A stretch of 64,000 nucleotides of DNA from the NCBI RefSeq assembly GCF_030272615.1, contig NC_081411.1:180442977-180506976 (forward strand), given 5' to 3'. Origin of the DNA: Cryptomeria japonica. Taxonomy: Eukaryota > Streptophyta > Pinopsida > Cupressales > Cupressaceae. Each line of letters starts with the position of its first letter. The stretch's first letter is position 1. The translations under genes and the position numbers were made by a program. Below the pieces are notes generated by a model. That model did not search any database. It had not been told where the DNA came from and saw only the letters and a list, made by a program, of their open reading frames with translations. Below, one piece after another: positions 44,520-56,475 of this stretch.

Positions 44520-46022
44520 TATTAAGTTCTGATGCCAATAGCTAACAAGATGAGAGGGGGGGGGGGTGAATCATACAAACTTAATCTTTCATAAAATCAA
44601 CAGATTCAATCTCGGTAGCTTATACTTTAGTAATATAACCAAAAACTGCTAAACATGCTAACTCATAAACACATAATCATCATGACACATATAACACCAG
44701 ATTTAATGTGGAAACCCAAATAGGGAAAAACCACTATGGGATTTCAGACCCACTAAGAAATATACTCTTCTAGAGTATGCTCGGTTAAAAGCAAATCTTG
44801 TTAAAGATTACAAACACATTGCTAGATGTGACCTGGTTAAGGGATTTCCCTCAAACTTGTTAGAGTCTTGCACTTTGTTAGAAGTGACCTTGTCAAAGGA
44901 TTTCAAACACTCATTTAGAATGTTACCTTGCTAGAGGGTTTACAAATAAGACTGTTAAGTCCACTCGGTTAAGAGATTTTTTGTCACTTACAAAATAAAC
45001 AACAGTAATAAAATATATCTGCAACTTCACATCTAAAATGCTAAAGCAGATTCTATTTTCTCAAAACAATCTTGTTATAGGACTTATCTTATCCCTCAGC
45101 TGGGCTCCTTACTCTGTTATTCAAATAGGTCTTCAAGCTTCTGTGCTCGGTAATCACTATGTAGCATCCTTGTGCTTACACTTGCCCACATGCATTGTTT
45201 ATCAACAATTCCTTATTTATAAACAATTTCTAACCACTGAATCTCCTTGATCACATTTCCCATGATCAATCTTAGCCGTCAAATCATTAAACTTGACTAG
45301 GTTCAATGTATCCTTCGATCTGAAAATGTTTTACTTCGCCTAGGAACTTGCATTCCATTCTTGGAACTTGTGCTATTTCATGCGGTTCAATCTGTGCTGT
45401 AGATCTTCCTCTTGATTTTCTATTGCCATAGATCCTTAACAAACTTCTTTGTGGCATACCAATCATTTATTCATCTCCAGCTCATCAGCATCCTTCATTA
45501 AATAATGCTTTTATCCATCCAATGCAATCTATTATAACTTGGTTGTTACCCGGTTAATACTGGACTTCACTCGATAGACATTCTACCTTCTTTAACCAAT
45601 ATTGATAACCTTAGGGTTTACCAAATAGGTACCTTAGGGTTTACCGACTAGGTTCTTTGCTCAGTGACATAGTATAGTATTAAACTTATAATCAACAACA
45701 TATGTAGGATATCAAAACAATCTAAACATCATGATCTCATCATTGTCTAACTCGGTAATAGTTGCCCATTGAATAACTTATTTCTCCCCTTATTCATCAC
45801 ATTATTTATGTGTCTTTTACAGACCTCTTAATACTCATCAATACATACTTCTCAAGATATGGCAACAACATACTGAATCAGAAAATCAATTTCTTGACAT
45901 CAATGACAAAACAATATTATTAAGACAATAATCATCCTTCTTCAGTTATATCAACAATTTCCAACAACCTTCTCAATATCCTTAATGAATATCAACAATC
46001 TCCTTCTATTGAAATGCCAACA
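44520..46022 (-). repeat. 3' LTR of C3
   Basis: 1503 bp, tattaagttctgatgcc...atgccaaca on +, matching 50803-52286. G11 tract at 44556-44566. Contains about 25 extra bases near 45630 (a repeat of accttagggtttacc) relative to the right LTR. Confidence 0.88.
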
Positions 46023-46518
46023 ATCTCCCCCTTTGGCATTGATGGCAAAACCAACAATTAAATGGCAATACCAACTTGATTTATTCCAACTAATTCAGAT
46101 TTAGATTGCTATTAGACTTCTCCTGTTATCCTTGAGCTGTTAAAATCTTCTGGAGTCTTCTAGGCTTTCTCCCTCTTTCATTAGTCTTTTGAGTTGTTAT
46201 CTTGCATTTAGTCTTCTCCCTTTTTCAGTAATCTTTTCCCCTATCATTAGTATTCTGTTATCTTCTTCATTTAGGGCTTTGCCATTTAGTCTACCATTTA
46301 GTCTTCTCCCCCTTTGACAACAATGCCAAAAAGTAAAAGAACTAAATCATGAACTCTTCTGCTGTGAAGTGCTTGCTTTTGGTGAGTTACACATGTATCA
46401 TCTCAGTCTTGGTTAGAGCAACTTGTCTCTATTCACTATTTCCTGCACACCTTTAGAAAACCTCCTAAAGTGCATAAATCAACATCAATCGACATAATAT
46501 TCTGTAGATTCATTGAAT
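46023..46518 (-). other. C3 purine tract and repeated tracts
   Basis: Complement of the purine tract, atctccccctttggcattgatgg, starts at 46023. Similar tracts recur near 46170 (ttctccctctttcatt), 46212 (ttctccctttttcag) and 46305 (ttctccccctttgacaac). Non-coding between pol and LTR. Confidence 0.65.
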
Positions 46519-49500
46519 TCATTCTTTCACCGAACTCTGTCGGTGAGTAGAAGATAGGGGTAGGACCCCTAACTTGCTTTTGAGATACTCAAAAGTGTCC
46601 CTTGGCAGTGGCTTTGTGAAGATGTCTACTATTTGCTCCTTTGAATTGATATATTTCAGCATAGCTTTCTTCTCTTGAACTTCTTCTCTGAGATAATGAT
46701 ACTTTATAGAGATATGCTTTGTCTTAGAGTGCATTACTAGATTCTTTGAAATGTTAATGGCACTAGTATTATCACATAATATAGTTACTAGCTCGGTAAC
46801 TTTCTCATTTATACCTTCCAACAGTTGCTTGATCTATGCTATATTAGTACAAATCAATGCTGCAACAACATATTCAGCTTCTACTATTGACTGTGAAATA
46901 CATCCTTGTTTCTTGCTAAGCCAACTCACTAGTCTTTCTCCTAAAAAGAAAGCTCCTCCACTTGTGCTTTTCCTGTCATCAATGTTGCCTACCCAATCAA
47001 CATCAGTATAAACTTTTAAATAAAAATCATTTCTCTTTTCATATACTAAGCCATAATCTTTAGTGCCTCTCAGGTATTTGAAAATTCTCTTGATTGCTGT
47101 CATATGGGTTTCTTTGGGATCTGCAGAGAATCATGCAACAATACCTACTGCATGTGCTATATCTGGTCTACTGTGCACAATATATTGCAACTTTCCAATC
47201 ATAGATCAGTAAAGTGTCTCATCAACAGATGTAGATTCATCATTCTTTGATAGTTTACAGTTGGTAGTCATAGGAGTACTTACAGGTTTAGAATCCTCCA
47301 TTCCAAATTTCTTCAAGATTTCCTTTATGTACTTGGATTGAGTAATGAAAATCTCATCTTTCATTTGCAGTATTTGTAAACCTATAAAATACTTTATCTC
47401 ACCGATTAGTGACATCTCAAATTCTTTGCACATTTCATTTCCAAAGTTCTTGCATAAGGAGTCATTACCACAAAAAATAATATCATCAACAAATATGGCT
47501 GAGATCAGTATTCCATTGTCCTCATCATTCTTCATGTACATATTGTTGTTTTCACTTGTCCTTATAAATCCAATCTTTATCAAATAAGAGTGCAGTCTTT
47601 CATACCATTCTCTAGGTGCTTGTTTTAGACCATATAAAGCTTTGTTCAATTTACATACTTGATCTTTACTCTTGTCTTCAACAAATCCTTCAGGCTGTTC
47701 AATATAGACTTCTTCTTCTAGTATACCATTCAAAAATACAGATCTAACATCCATTTGATATACCTTGAAATTTTTGAAAGCAACATATGCCAACAATGTT
47801 CTTACTCCCTCATGTCTAGCCATAGGTGAAAAAGTCTCACCATAATCTATTCCTTCTTCTTGAGCATAACCTTTGCAAACTAGTCTTGCTTTGTTCCGAA
47901 TGACCTCACCTTTTTCATTTAGCTTGTTTCTGAAAATCCACTTTGTACTGATTACATTTTTGTCCTTCGATCTTGGGAACAGTGTCCATGTGTCATTCTT
48001 CTTGATTTGATCAATCTCTTCTGTCATAGCATTTACCCAATCTTCACTGTTAAATACCTCTTTTACTATTCTCAGTTCAAATTCAGATATCAGACATGTG
48101 TTATGTCTCAGTTTGTTCCTCGTCATCACTAGATCATCCTTATCTCCTATAATTTGACTTGATGCATGATGTTTTCTAACATATTTGGCTAATATAGGCT
48201 TGATAGGCCCTATATGATCTTCTTCATCACTCGATAACTGGACATTATCTTCATTTTCTTCAGCAGCTTTCTCGGTAGGATTTCTCAGTTGAACATAAAT
48301 AAATTCTTCATAATTTTTTGGTTCTTTGGAATTTCCTTCATCATTTCTTTCTGCAAATTCATCAATTTTCACATTTGCACTTTCTACTATTTTGTTAGAT
48401 GATTTGATTAGACATTTAAATGCTTTACTTCTAGAAGAATAACCAAGAAATGTTCCTTCCTTTCTTTTCTGATCAAACTTTCCATTTCTGTCATCTTTGT
48501 GAACATAACATCTACTTCCAAAGATTTTAAAATAACTTACATTAGGTTTCTTGTCATACTAGATTTGATATGGTTTCTTCATAGTTCCTTTCTTCTGTTG
48601 TACTCGGTTCAGGGTGTAAACTGCAGTGCTGATTGCTTCTCTCCAAAATGTTTGAGGTACCCTCTTTTCTATCATCAGGATTCTGGCACAATCTACAATT
48701 GATCTATTTCTTCTCTCAGCTATCCCATTTTGCTGAGGTGTTCTTGGTGCAGACACTTGCCTTTTTATACCATGATCATTGCAGAATAAGTTAAATTCAT
48801 CAGAAGTGAACTCTCCTCCTCTATCAAATCTAAGATATTTCAGCTATCTTCCTGTTTCATTTTCAACTCTTGCCTTGTACCATTTAAACATTTGAAAAGC
48901 TTTTGATTTTTCTTTTAAAAACATAACTGACATCATCCTTGAGTAATCATCCACAAATAATTTGAAATATTTATCACCATAATAACTTTGAACTTTCATG
49001 GGACCACATAGATCGATGTGCATAAGATCTAAAATTCCTTTAGAAGTGTAGAACTTATTTGTAAAGCTTGATCTTGTCATCTTACCCATCTGGCATCCTT
49101 GACACATAGCATTCTCAGGTTTTTCTAGACTCGGTAGACCTCTTACTCGGTGCTTCTTACTTATTTTGATCAGATTATCAAAATTTACATGACAAAACCT
49201 TTTATGCCATAACTAGGTATCATCTATCTTTGTATAAAGACACTTGTTCCAAGTTGAGTCAAGATGAAATGTATTACCTTTTGTTTGTGTCCCATTTGTG
49301 TCCTGGTAGCAGCCAACTTTCCATGTTTGTCATGAACTTTGACACATCCCCTCTAGAATTCTATTTAGTATCATGTATTGTTTAGCTATGCTTCACTCAA
49401 CAAATTGTATTTTAAACCTTCAACCCAGTATACATCAACACATTTAGCATTGTTAAGAAGTGTTATAGATCCTTTACCTTTCACCAGACATGGTGCATCA

Positions 49501-49676
49501 TTACCAAATCTTACATAACCTCCATTATAGTCTTCTAATTTAACAAACTTGTGTTTATCACCTGTCATATGATGTGAGCATCCACTGTCTATGATCCAAG
49601 AATCATTATTATTTATGTGAGATATTAGGGCTTTTACTTCATACCTTTCTTCATTTGATCCATCATTAATAGCCAC
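46519..49676 (-). pseudogene. C3 pol: protease, integrase, RT, RNase H
   Basis: Protease near 49600-49560 (SWIIDSGCSHHMTGDK, intact), then a decayed GAG-pre-integrase. The integrase zinc end is CQGCQMGKMTRSSF (49104-49063), and the core has DLMHIDLCGP, VDDYSRMMSVMF and QQNGIAERRNRSI. The best part is 48372-47206, 388 open codons: linker, then RT with [51 protein letters not shown] and FVDDIIFCG. RNase H spans 47103-46519 (FLGERLVSWLSKKQGCISQS, LCDNTSAINISKN) and ends VDIFTKPLPRDTFEYLKSKL. Stops or frame breaks lie near 49385, 48845, 48558, 47204 and 46833. Confidence 0.88.
47206..48372 (-). CDS. C3 reverse transcriptase segment (open, 388 codons)
   Basis: Uninterrupted segment of the C3 polyprotein with all RT palm motifs of copia: [20 protein letters not shown], the first catalytic Asp in [29 protein letters not shown], and FVDDIIFCG with both Asp of the DD pair. 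Acidic linker at the N-terminal end. The Met at 48372 is internal. It is the longest intact enzyme-coding stretch of the Sirevirus-like copias in the window. Confidence 0.85.
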   Translation of the reverse strand: MKIDEFAERNDEGNSKEPKNYEEFIYVQLRNPTEKAAEENEDNVQLSSDEEDHIGPIKPILAKYVRKHHASSQIIGDKDDLVMTRNKLRHNTCLISEFELRIVKEVFNSEDWVNAMTEEIDQIKKNDTWTLFPRSKDKNVISTKWIFRNKLNEKGEVIRNKARLVCKGYAQEEGIDYGETFSPMARHEGVRTLLAYVAFKNFKVYQMDVRSVFLNGILEEEVYIEQPEGFVEDKSKDQVCKLNKALYGLKQAPREWYERLHSYLIKIGFIRTSENNNMYMKNDEDNGILISAIFVDDIIFCGNDSLCKNFGNEMCKEFEMSLIGEIKYFIGLQILQMKDEIFITQSKYIKEILKKFGMEDSKPVSTPMTTNCKLSKNDESTSVDETLY

Positions 49677-49699
49677 ATAAACAACTTCCTCTGTATCAG

Positions 49700-50738
49700 T
49701 TTCATCAGATTTATCATCATTGTATTCCTCATCAACTACTAGGCATGTCTTTCTGTCTCTCCTTCTGAAGTCTTGGTGTCCTCTGTATTGGTTGTCTTTC
49801 TGCCTGTTATCTCAGTATTCTCTCTTTTCACTAGATTCTTTGTTAGGGCAGTTAGAAGCCATATGTCCTATATTATCATAGTTAAAACATTTTAAAGGTA
49901 GCTTTCCTTTATACTTACCTTTTCCTCTTGGTAACCTTCTAGCTAATAATGCTTCAAACTATTCTTGGTTTTTTATTTCCTCATACAGTTTGTGCACTTC
50001 TTCCATGTTCTTATGAAATCTTTCACTTTCTCCACTATGATTCCCTTCAAAGTACTTACTCATTCTATCATTGTAATCATCAGATTCACCAATATGAAAA
50101 GAACTAAATGCAAATTCTACTTTATTTACCGAAGACCCACTGTTATCAAAATTACTTAACTCAAATGCATGTAGCTTACCAATAGTAGCATCCAAAGAAA
50201 CTAGCATATTTGGTACAAACCTTAGTTCATTAACTATAGAGACTCGAATGGCATAAGCAGGTAGAAGTGTTCTAAGCAACTTACTTGTTACATCCTTTTC
50301 TTTAATAGTTCCTCCTACTCCTTTGATTTGATTGATAGTCTCCTTTAACCTTGTACTGTATTGGGTTATGTTCTCACCTTCATTCATTCTCATGGATTCA
50401 AGTTGACCTCTTAGACTATCTACTTTTGTTCTTGAACATGTTCATCATTGCCATACACAAATATGAGCTTGGTCCACATTGCTTTTGCATCATTACAGCC
50501 TTCTAGATCATTAAACTCTGAGTTGGTCAATGTTGATGTTATTTCAATCATAGCTTGAATATGTTCTTGCTTTGCCGTTTATCTCTTCCAAGGTCATTGG
50601 GTTGGTGCTTGCTGGTATGTAATCATTCTCCAAATAATATGTTGCATATTCTCCAATTCCTGATAAATGCAACTTCATCCTTTGCTGCCATGTGGAGAAA
50701 CTTGACATGTTCAGCTTTGGTGCATCCCTTTTATACAT
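49700..50738 (-). pseudogene. C3 gag
   Basis: ATG at 50738 (MYKRDAPKLNMSSFSTWQQR), about 50 bp after the primer site. SFSTWQQRMKLHLSGIGEY is the copia gag start, then a frame change near 50545. Continues at 50393-49959 with MRMNEGENITQYSTRLKETI and LLRTLLPAYAIRVSIVNELR. The zinc knuckle near 49890-49850 reads CFNYDNIGHMASNC, with the second Cys lost. Confidence 0.82.
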
Positions 50739-50789
50739 CTTCGGATCTTTGCTTCAAGTGCCTTTAAACTTTTCTTTCGTAGTCCACAA

Positions 50790-50800
50790 CTCTGATACCA
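50790..50800 (-). other. Primer-binding site of C3
   Basis: ctctgatacca on + (TGGTATCAGAG on -), two bases from the 5' LTR. Confidence 0.87.
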
Positions 50801-50802
50801 AT

Positions 50803-52286
50803 TGTTAAGTTCTGATGCCAATAGCTAACAAGATGAGAAGTGGGGGGGGGGGGTGAATCATACAAACTTAATCTTCCATAAAATCAACAAATTCAACCTC
50901 GGTAGCTTATACTTCAGCAATATAACCAAAAACTGCCAAACATGCTAACTCATAAACACATAATCATCATAACACATATAACACCAAATTTAATGTGGAA
51001 ACCCAAATAGGGAAAAACCACTATGGGATTTTGGACCCACTAAGAAATATACTCTTCTAGAGTATGCTTGGTTAAAAGCAAATCCTGTTAAAGATTATAA
51101 ACACATTGCTAGATGTGACCCAGTTAAGGGATTTCCCTCAGACTTGTTAGAGTCTTGCACTTTGTTAGAAGTGACCTTGTTAAAGGATTTCAAACACTCA
51201 TTTAGAATGTTACCTTGCTAGAGGGTTTACAAATAAGAATGTTAAGTCCACTTGGTTAAGAGATTTTCTGTCACTTACAAAATAAATAACAATAATAAAA
51301 TATATCTGCAACTTCACATCTAAAATGCTAAAGTAGATTCTATTTGCTCAAAAAAATCTTGTTATAGGACTTATCTTGTCCCTCTATTGGGCTCCTTACT
51401 CTATTATTCAAATAGGTCTTCAAGCTTCTGTGCTCGGTAATCACTATGTAGCATCCCTATGCTTACACTTGCCCGCATGCATTGTTTATCAACAATTCCT
51501 TATTTATAAACAATTTCTAACCGCTGAATCTCCTTGATCACATTTCCCATGATCAATCTTAGCTGTCAGATCATTAAAATTGACTAGGTTCAATGTATCC
51601 TTTGATCTGAAAACATTTTACTTCACCTAGGAACTTGCATTCAATTCTTGGAACTTGTGCTAGGTTATGCAGTTCAATCTGTGTTGTAGATCTTCCTCTT
51701 GATTTTCCATTGCCGTAGATCCTTAACAAAGTTCTGTGTAGCATACCAATCATTTATTCATCTCCAACTCATCAGCATCCTTCATTAAATAATGCTTTTA
51801 TCCATCCAATGCGATCTATTATAACTCGGTTGTTACTCGGTTAATACTAGACTTAACTCAGTAGACATTCTGCCTTCTTTAACTGATATCGATAACCTTA
51901 GGGTTTACCGACTAGGTTCTTTGCTTGGTGACATAATACAGTATTAAACTTATAATCAACAACATATGTAGGATATCAAAACAATCTAAACATCATAATC
52001 TCATCATTGTCTAACTTGGTAATAGTTGCCCATTGAATAACTTATTTCTCCCCTTATTCATCACATTCTTTCTGTGTCTTTTACCAACCTCTTAATACTC
52101 ATCAATACATACTTTTCAAGATATGGCAACATCATACTAAATTAGAAAATCAATTTCTTGACATCAATGACAAAACAGTATTATTAAGATAGTAATAATC
52201 CTTCTTTAGTTATATCAACAATGTCCAACAACCTTCTCAATATCCTTAATGAATATCAACAATCTCCTTCTATTGAAATGCCAACA
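50803..52286 (-). repeat. 5' LTR of C3
   Basis: 1484 bp, tgttaagttctgatgcc...atgccaaca on +, matching 44520-46022; G12 tract near 50842-50853. Followed by the CTTTC duplication. Confidence 0.9.
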
Positions 52287-52291
52287 CTTTC

Positions 52292-54223
52292 ACCGGTTGG
52301 AAATTCTTTAGAAAGTGATATACCATCTGAATTTAAAAGAGTTGTGAGAAAAAGGAAACCTTCACTAGTATCTACACCTTCTCCTAGAAGAACCAGACAG
52401 TAACAACAGGCAGTAAGGCCCAATACTAGGAAATTAACTCCAAAGAAGAAGTTAACACCCAAGAAGAAGACTCAACAAACCACTGCTCCAATTGACAAAC
52501 TTCTAAATGAAATAACAGAGGATGGAAAGTTTGAAAACATCAATAAATTGTATGATTAATTATCAACTGATGACAAGGAAAAAGTTGAAAATAGTGTAAT
52601 CCTACACTTGGACATTTACAAGAAATTTCTAATGCAAGTTGTGGATGAATTATTGACAGAACTATTCAAAAGACTTGAAGCTAGAAGGCAAGCTATTGTA
52701 GAGCTTGATAAGAAAATAAAAATTGAAAAACTTCTTGTTGTATATCCAGTTAACTCACCAAATGAGATAGATAAACTAGTCTTAGAGGCTAACCGGTTAG
52801 TATTTTCAACTGCACACCGGCATGTAGTACTTATGGTTGGTAGAGTGAATGAGGTTGCAGAGGAAACAACTAATGCATGGGACATATTCCTTGTAGAAAA
52901 GGAAAAGTGGGAAGAATATCGAAATCCTAAATCCATCAAAGTATACCAAAAGGATAAGGATAAGGGAAAAGGTAAGTTTGGTGGACCACCCAGCATAAAA
53001 ATAACAAATAACTTATCCCCACCGCCTCTTGATACTCCATTGGTAGTTACCACATACAATCAACTGGCTAATGAGAGTATGGACATACCACAAGAGGACA
53101 CAAATCCCAATTCTGAGGTGTTATATATAGTGAATATTGACACTCAGAAAGTCAATATTGTGGTAGATAAGGATTCAACAGGAAAAATAGATGTGGAAAA
53201 TAAGCCATCGGTAACAGATAGCTCATAAGGTAAATCAATAGGTGACAACACTGAGAAATAGGCAGAGCAACATGATCCTTCACAAGAATAGGTTCATACA
53301 GAGATAGTGCCACCAACATCAGCTAAGCAATCCAAACCTTTGCTTAAAGAAATGGAAACACAAATTGACCTACCAGAGGTCACCACAAGCAAGGAAATTG
53401 CTCCCACTAGCGGTATATAGATTGTTGGTTCTTCCACTGTAGATTTCAAAGCAACAAATGTGATAGAAGTTCTTCTAGATTCCATCAAGAAGATAACAGA
53501 GTGTAGTTCACAAGCATACAAGGCAATTGATGACACAATTCCAATTTGAAAATGATAACACCTAAGTGTAATATAGATAATAAAGATTCTTTAGGTCAAC
53601 TTGACACTTTGTCAAAGTATATTACTGACAACACTATGACAGTTGAACAAATAAAAGAGGAAGCATTCAAGGAGAGACTCAAGAAAGAAAAACACAAATT
53701 ATTTGAGGAGGAAATAAAGAAGTGTACAAGACAATTTGACACTCTTTTATCGGAACTGTGTAGTACACTGAAGGAATTTAAAACTTTGTACAGGGATACA
53801 TGTAAAACTAACTTTTTGACAGTAGATATAGACAAGAAAATCAGCAAGGTACAGGAGGAAATAAATCAACTAGCTAATAACTTCATTAATTCATCTGATT
53901 CATTATTAGTTTTTGAGCAGAAAATAACAGGTTTTGAGGAAGGACTACTAAAGTTAGAAAGAGAGAAGGAAAGGATAAAAGGAAAGTCTAAAGATCTAAA
54001 ATGGAGACTTAGTCAAAAATTGGACTACCTTGCCTCCTTAAGAAAAGAAATATCTATTTCTTTGATTCAAGGATAGAAAACACTGGTAGAGAAAATGCAA
54101 CACCTCACCGATACAGTTCAGAGGACTGAGGCCACAATAAAAGATAGCAAAAAGTTCATTGAGAGCCTGAATCTAGTTTTGGAAGATCTTTTTCAGATTG
54201 TAACCAACCGGTTACAAGGATGA
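52292..54223 (+). pseudogene. NA3 ORF2, C-terminal part
   Basis: Continues ORF2 in frame after C3 (first residues PVGNSLESDIPSEFKRVV). A basic linker with PKKKLTPKKK repeats precedes the second conserved block: LLNEITEDGKFENI at about 52500-52541, then DDKEKVENSVILHLDIYKKF. A helical region (ELFKRLEARRQAIVELDKK) and an acidic/Thr-rich variable stretch follow. The coiled-coil tail (53546-54076 and on) has KERLKKEKHKLFEEEIKK and KITGFEEGLLKLEREKERIK, ending near 54221. In-frame stops at 52401, 52557 and 53226, a frameshift between about 53230 and 53545, and a stop at 54074. Restored ORF2 would be about 1,080 codons. Confidence 0.7.
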
Positions 54224-54445
54224 AACAAGAAACCACACTCAATTAACACTTTGACAACCTTTGTCATTGATGCCAAAGGGGGAGTAGTGGATGAGAAAAA
54301 TAACCAGCAAATGACTCATCAGCTCGAGGGAGTACATATTCTTTTGGTACACAAATTTTCGGTAAGACAATTCTGGCAGACTCTTTTGGATAACAATTTT
54401 TGGATTTTTCTCATGAGTGTTGCCATCAATGCCAAAGGGGGAGAT
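54224..54445 (+). other. NA3 3' non-coding region with two purine tracts
   Basis: Two near-identical motifs, ttgatgccaaagggggagtagtgg (54268-54291) and atcaatgccaaagggggagat (54425-54445). The second directly precedes the 3' LTR and is the functional tract; the first is a duplicate of the Sirevirus-like kind. Confidence 0.75.
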
Positions 54446-55246
54446 TGTTGGAAAATGTACACTCCAATGAGATATTGTAGGTGATTGAAGGTTTTGTCAT
54501 TGATGGCAACCTTACAATCCTATGACACCAACAAGACAATTTACCGACACTAGCAAAGACAAACTATACACTGACACACAGAGACCACTGACAGTAAAAG
54601 GAAGCATACCGGCACAAAAGCCGACAGGAATTTTATTTGTAATATATTTTGTTAATTATTGTAAAATCATTGTAAGCCGACTTGGCAAGTTGTAAAATGA
54701 CTCATATATATAAGAGATCATTGTAGAACATTTTGTAATAGATGGAAGGAAATATATAGGCGAAATAAGGTAGACCTATTATGCAATTTATAGGTTAAGG
54801 GTTTATGTATGAAGCAAAGCTATAAACTGGTACTGGATCTGGCATAGCAGATGCTATTTTGAAGCAGTACACGACATTGGATTTATATAATCCATTTTGT
54901 AAGTTAGTGAGACTTCCCATTTTGTAATTGAGCAGTGAGCTCTAGGCACTTGGCCTTCATGCATGTGTAGGCCCCTCTTGTAGCAGTAATATTCTCTTAT
55001 TATCTAGTAAGTGAATATTGTGGGTCACAAATCCCACTGAGGTTTTTCCCACATCGGGTTTCCTTGTTAAACTATTGTGTTATGGTGTGTTTTTCATGTG
55101 GTTGCTATTATCTCTGTTTATTGCATTATTTCTTATTTACCTGTATACAGTATTGATATGATTTACATGTTTTAAGTTAAGAAAATCTTATAACCAGTAA
55201 GATACTGGTTCACCCCCCCCTCTCAGTATCTGTGGAAATCCTAACA
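54446..55246 (+). repeat. 3' LTR of NA3
   Basis: 801 bp, TGTTGGAAAATG...ATCCTAACA, matching 40925-41723 with scattered transitions; C8 tract near 55213-55220. Followed by GTATG (55247-55251). Confidence 0.9.
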
Positions 55247-55251
55247 GTATG

Positions 55252-56286
55252 TTCTAAGGCATAACATTATATGACAAAATTCTTTTTAAAATCTGGGTTG
55301 ATGACCGTTGGCGCATTGGCAACTGAGCTCTTGATCTTTTCAAAAGATTCTTTTGCCTCATTAGTCCATTTAAAAGGATACTTTTCACTCAACAAGCTGA
55401 TGACATGCTTAGTAGTTTCTACAAATTTGGGTACAAACCTTCTCAAGAAATTTTCCTGACCAAAAAATGACCTTACTCCAGTCTGGTTTGAAGGCAAGCT
55501 GAGGTGTTGGATTGCATTGACTCTTTCTGGATCAATCTTGACACCTTCTTTCAAAATGATGTGCCCCAATAATTTTCCCTCAGTTACACAGAAAACTGAA
55601 TTTTTTGGATTCAAGGAGATACCATGTTCTCGACAACGTTGTAGAACTGCCCTCAGATCTTTGAGGTGATTTTTCCTATCTTTAGAAAACATGGTCAAGT
55701 CATCTAGGTAAACAACAATAATTCTGTCATGGAAATCCCTAAAAGAAGAATCCATGGCCCTCTAAAAACTTGCTCCGGCATTAATCAAACCAAAAGGCAT
55801 ATAATTATATGAAAATGTTCCCCAAGGGATGATGAATGTTGTCTTGTGCTGTTCATTTTCTGCAACACTAATATGATTGTAGCTAGAAAAACCATCTAAC
55901 ATTGACATCATTTCCAATCCAGCTACTATCTGCAAAATATAGTCCATATTGGGTAAAGCATAGTTATCCTTAAGACTCGCCTGGTTTAGATTGCGAAAAT
56001 CTACACAAATCCTAATTTCCCTATTTTTCTTCGTCACAGGTACTATATTGGCCACCCAAGTGGAGTGATGAATTGGATATATAATCCTAGCTTTAAGCAT
56101 TTTATCTACCTCCTTGAAAATTGCTCCTACCATCATGGGATTGAAATTTCTCAGTTTTTGTCTAAAAGGAGAAATACGAGGCTTCAACGGAATTTGATGT
56201 TGAAACTGGCCATTCCTAAATTCCTTCAAATCATCATAAGACCAAGTGAACACATCAATGTATTCTTGCAATAATTCATTGAGCAT
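55252..56286 (-). pseudogene. Gypsy reverse transcriptase
   Basis: Begins LLQEYIDVFTWSYDDLKEF, the usual lead-in of plant gypsy RT. Then VDKMLKARIIYPIHHSTWVA, EIRICVDFRNLNQASLKDNY, MLDGFSSYNHI (first Asp present), TFSYNYMPFGLINAGASF, a stop at 55759, and RIIVVYLDDLTMFSK with the DD pair intact. Thumb FGQENFLRRFVPKFVE and PFKWTNEAKESFEKIK follow. It ends at the NA3 insertion and resumes as RNase H at 40919. One stop and a stop-containing lead-in (56284) are the only breaks seen. Confidence 0.87.
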
Positions 56287-56475
56287 TCATTTCTCCTTAG
56301 AAGAACAACATTTGCTGATTGTTACCATTTTGGGGTTAGATTCATCACCCAGATTGATCTTTTCACAACCCTCCTTACTGTCATTATCAAGAACTTTCTT
56401 GCTAATGAACAGATCATTACAGGTGAAAAACCTCTCTAGAGTCACCAAACCTTTCAGGATTTTGTTTCCCTTAAG

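Larger units (their letters stand above)
44520..52286 (-). mobile_element. Ty1/copia element C3 (Sirevirus-like, 7.8 kb)
   Basis: LTRs 44520-46022 and 50803-52286, CTTTC duplications at 44515-44519 and 52287-52291, primer site at 50790-50800, gag and pol on -, purine tract at 46023-46034. The left LTR terminal TG has mutated to TA. It is a different family from C1/C2, but its RT ([27 protein letters not shown]) also falls with SIRE-type copias. Confidence 0.9.
40925..55246 (+). mobile_element. Pol-less LTR retrotransposon NA3 (14.3 kb with insert)
   Basis: LTRs 40925-41723 and 54446-55246, perfect GTATG duplications, tRNA-Met primer site and purine tract, all on +. Its own sequence, without the nested copia C3, is about 6.55 kb. 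It has ORF1 (41795-42811), a 400-bp gap, and ORF2 (43213-44519 resuming 52292-54223). There is no protease, integrase or RT of its own. Best preserved of the three NA copies in the window. Confidence 0.85.

Noticed and set aside
52616..53059. 147-codon frame on - opposite NA3 ORF2
   Set aside because: Antisense shadow; the + reading is supported by similarity to NA1 and NA2.
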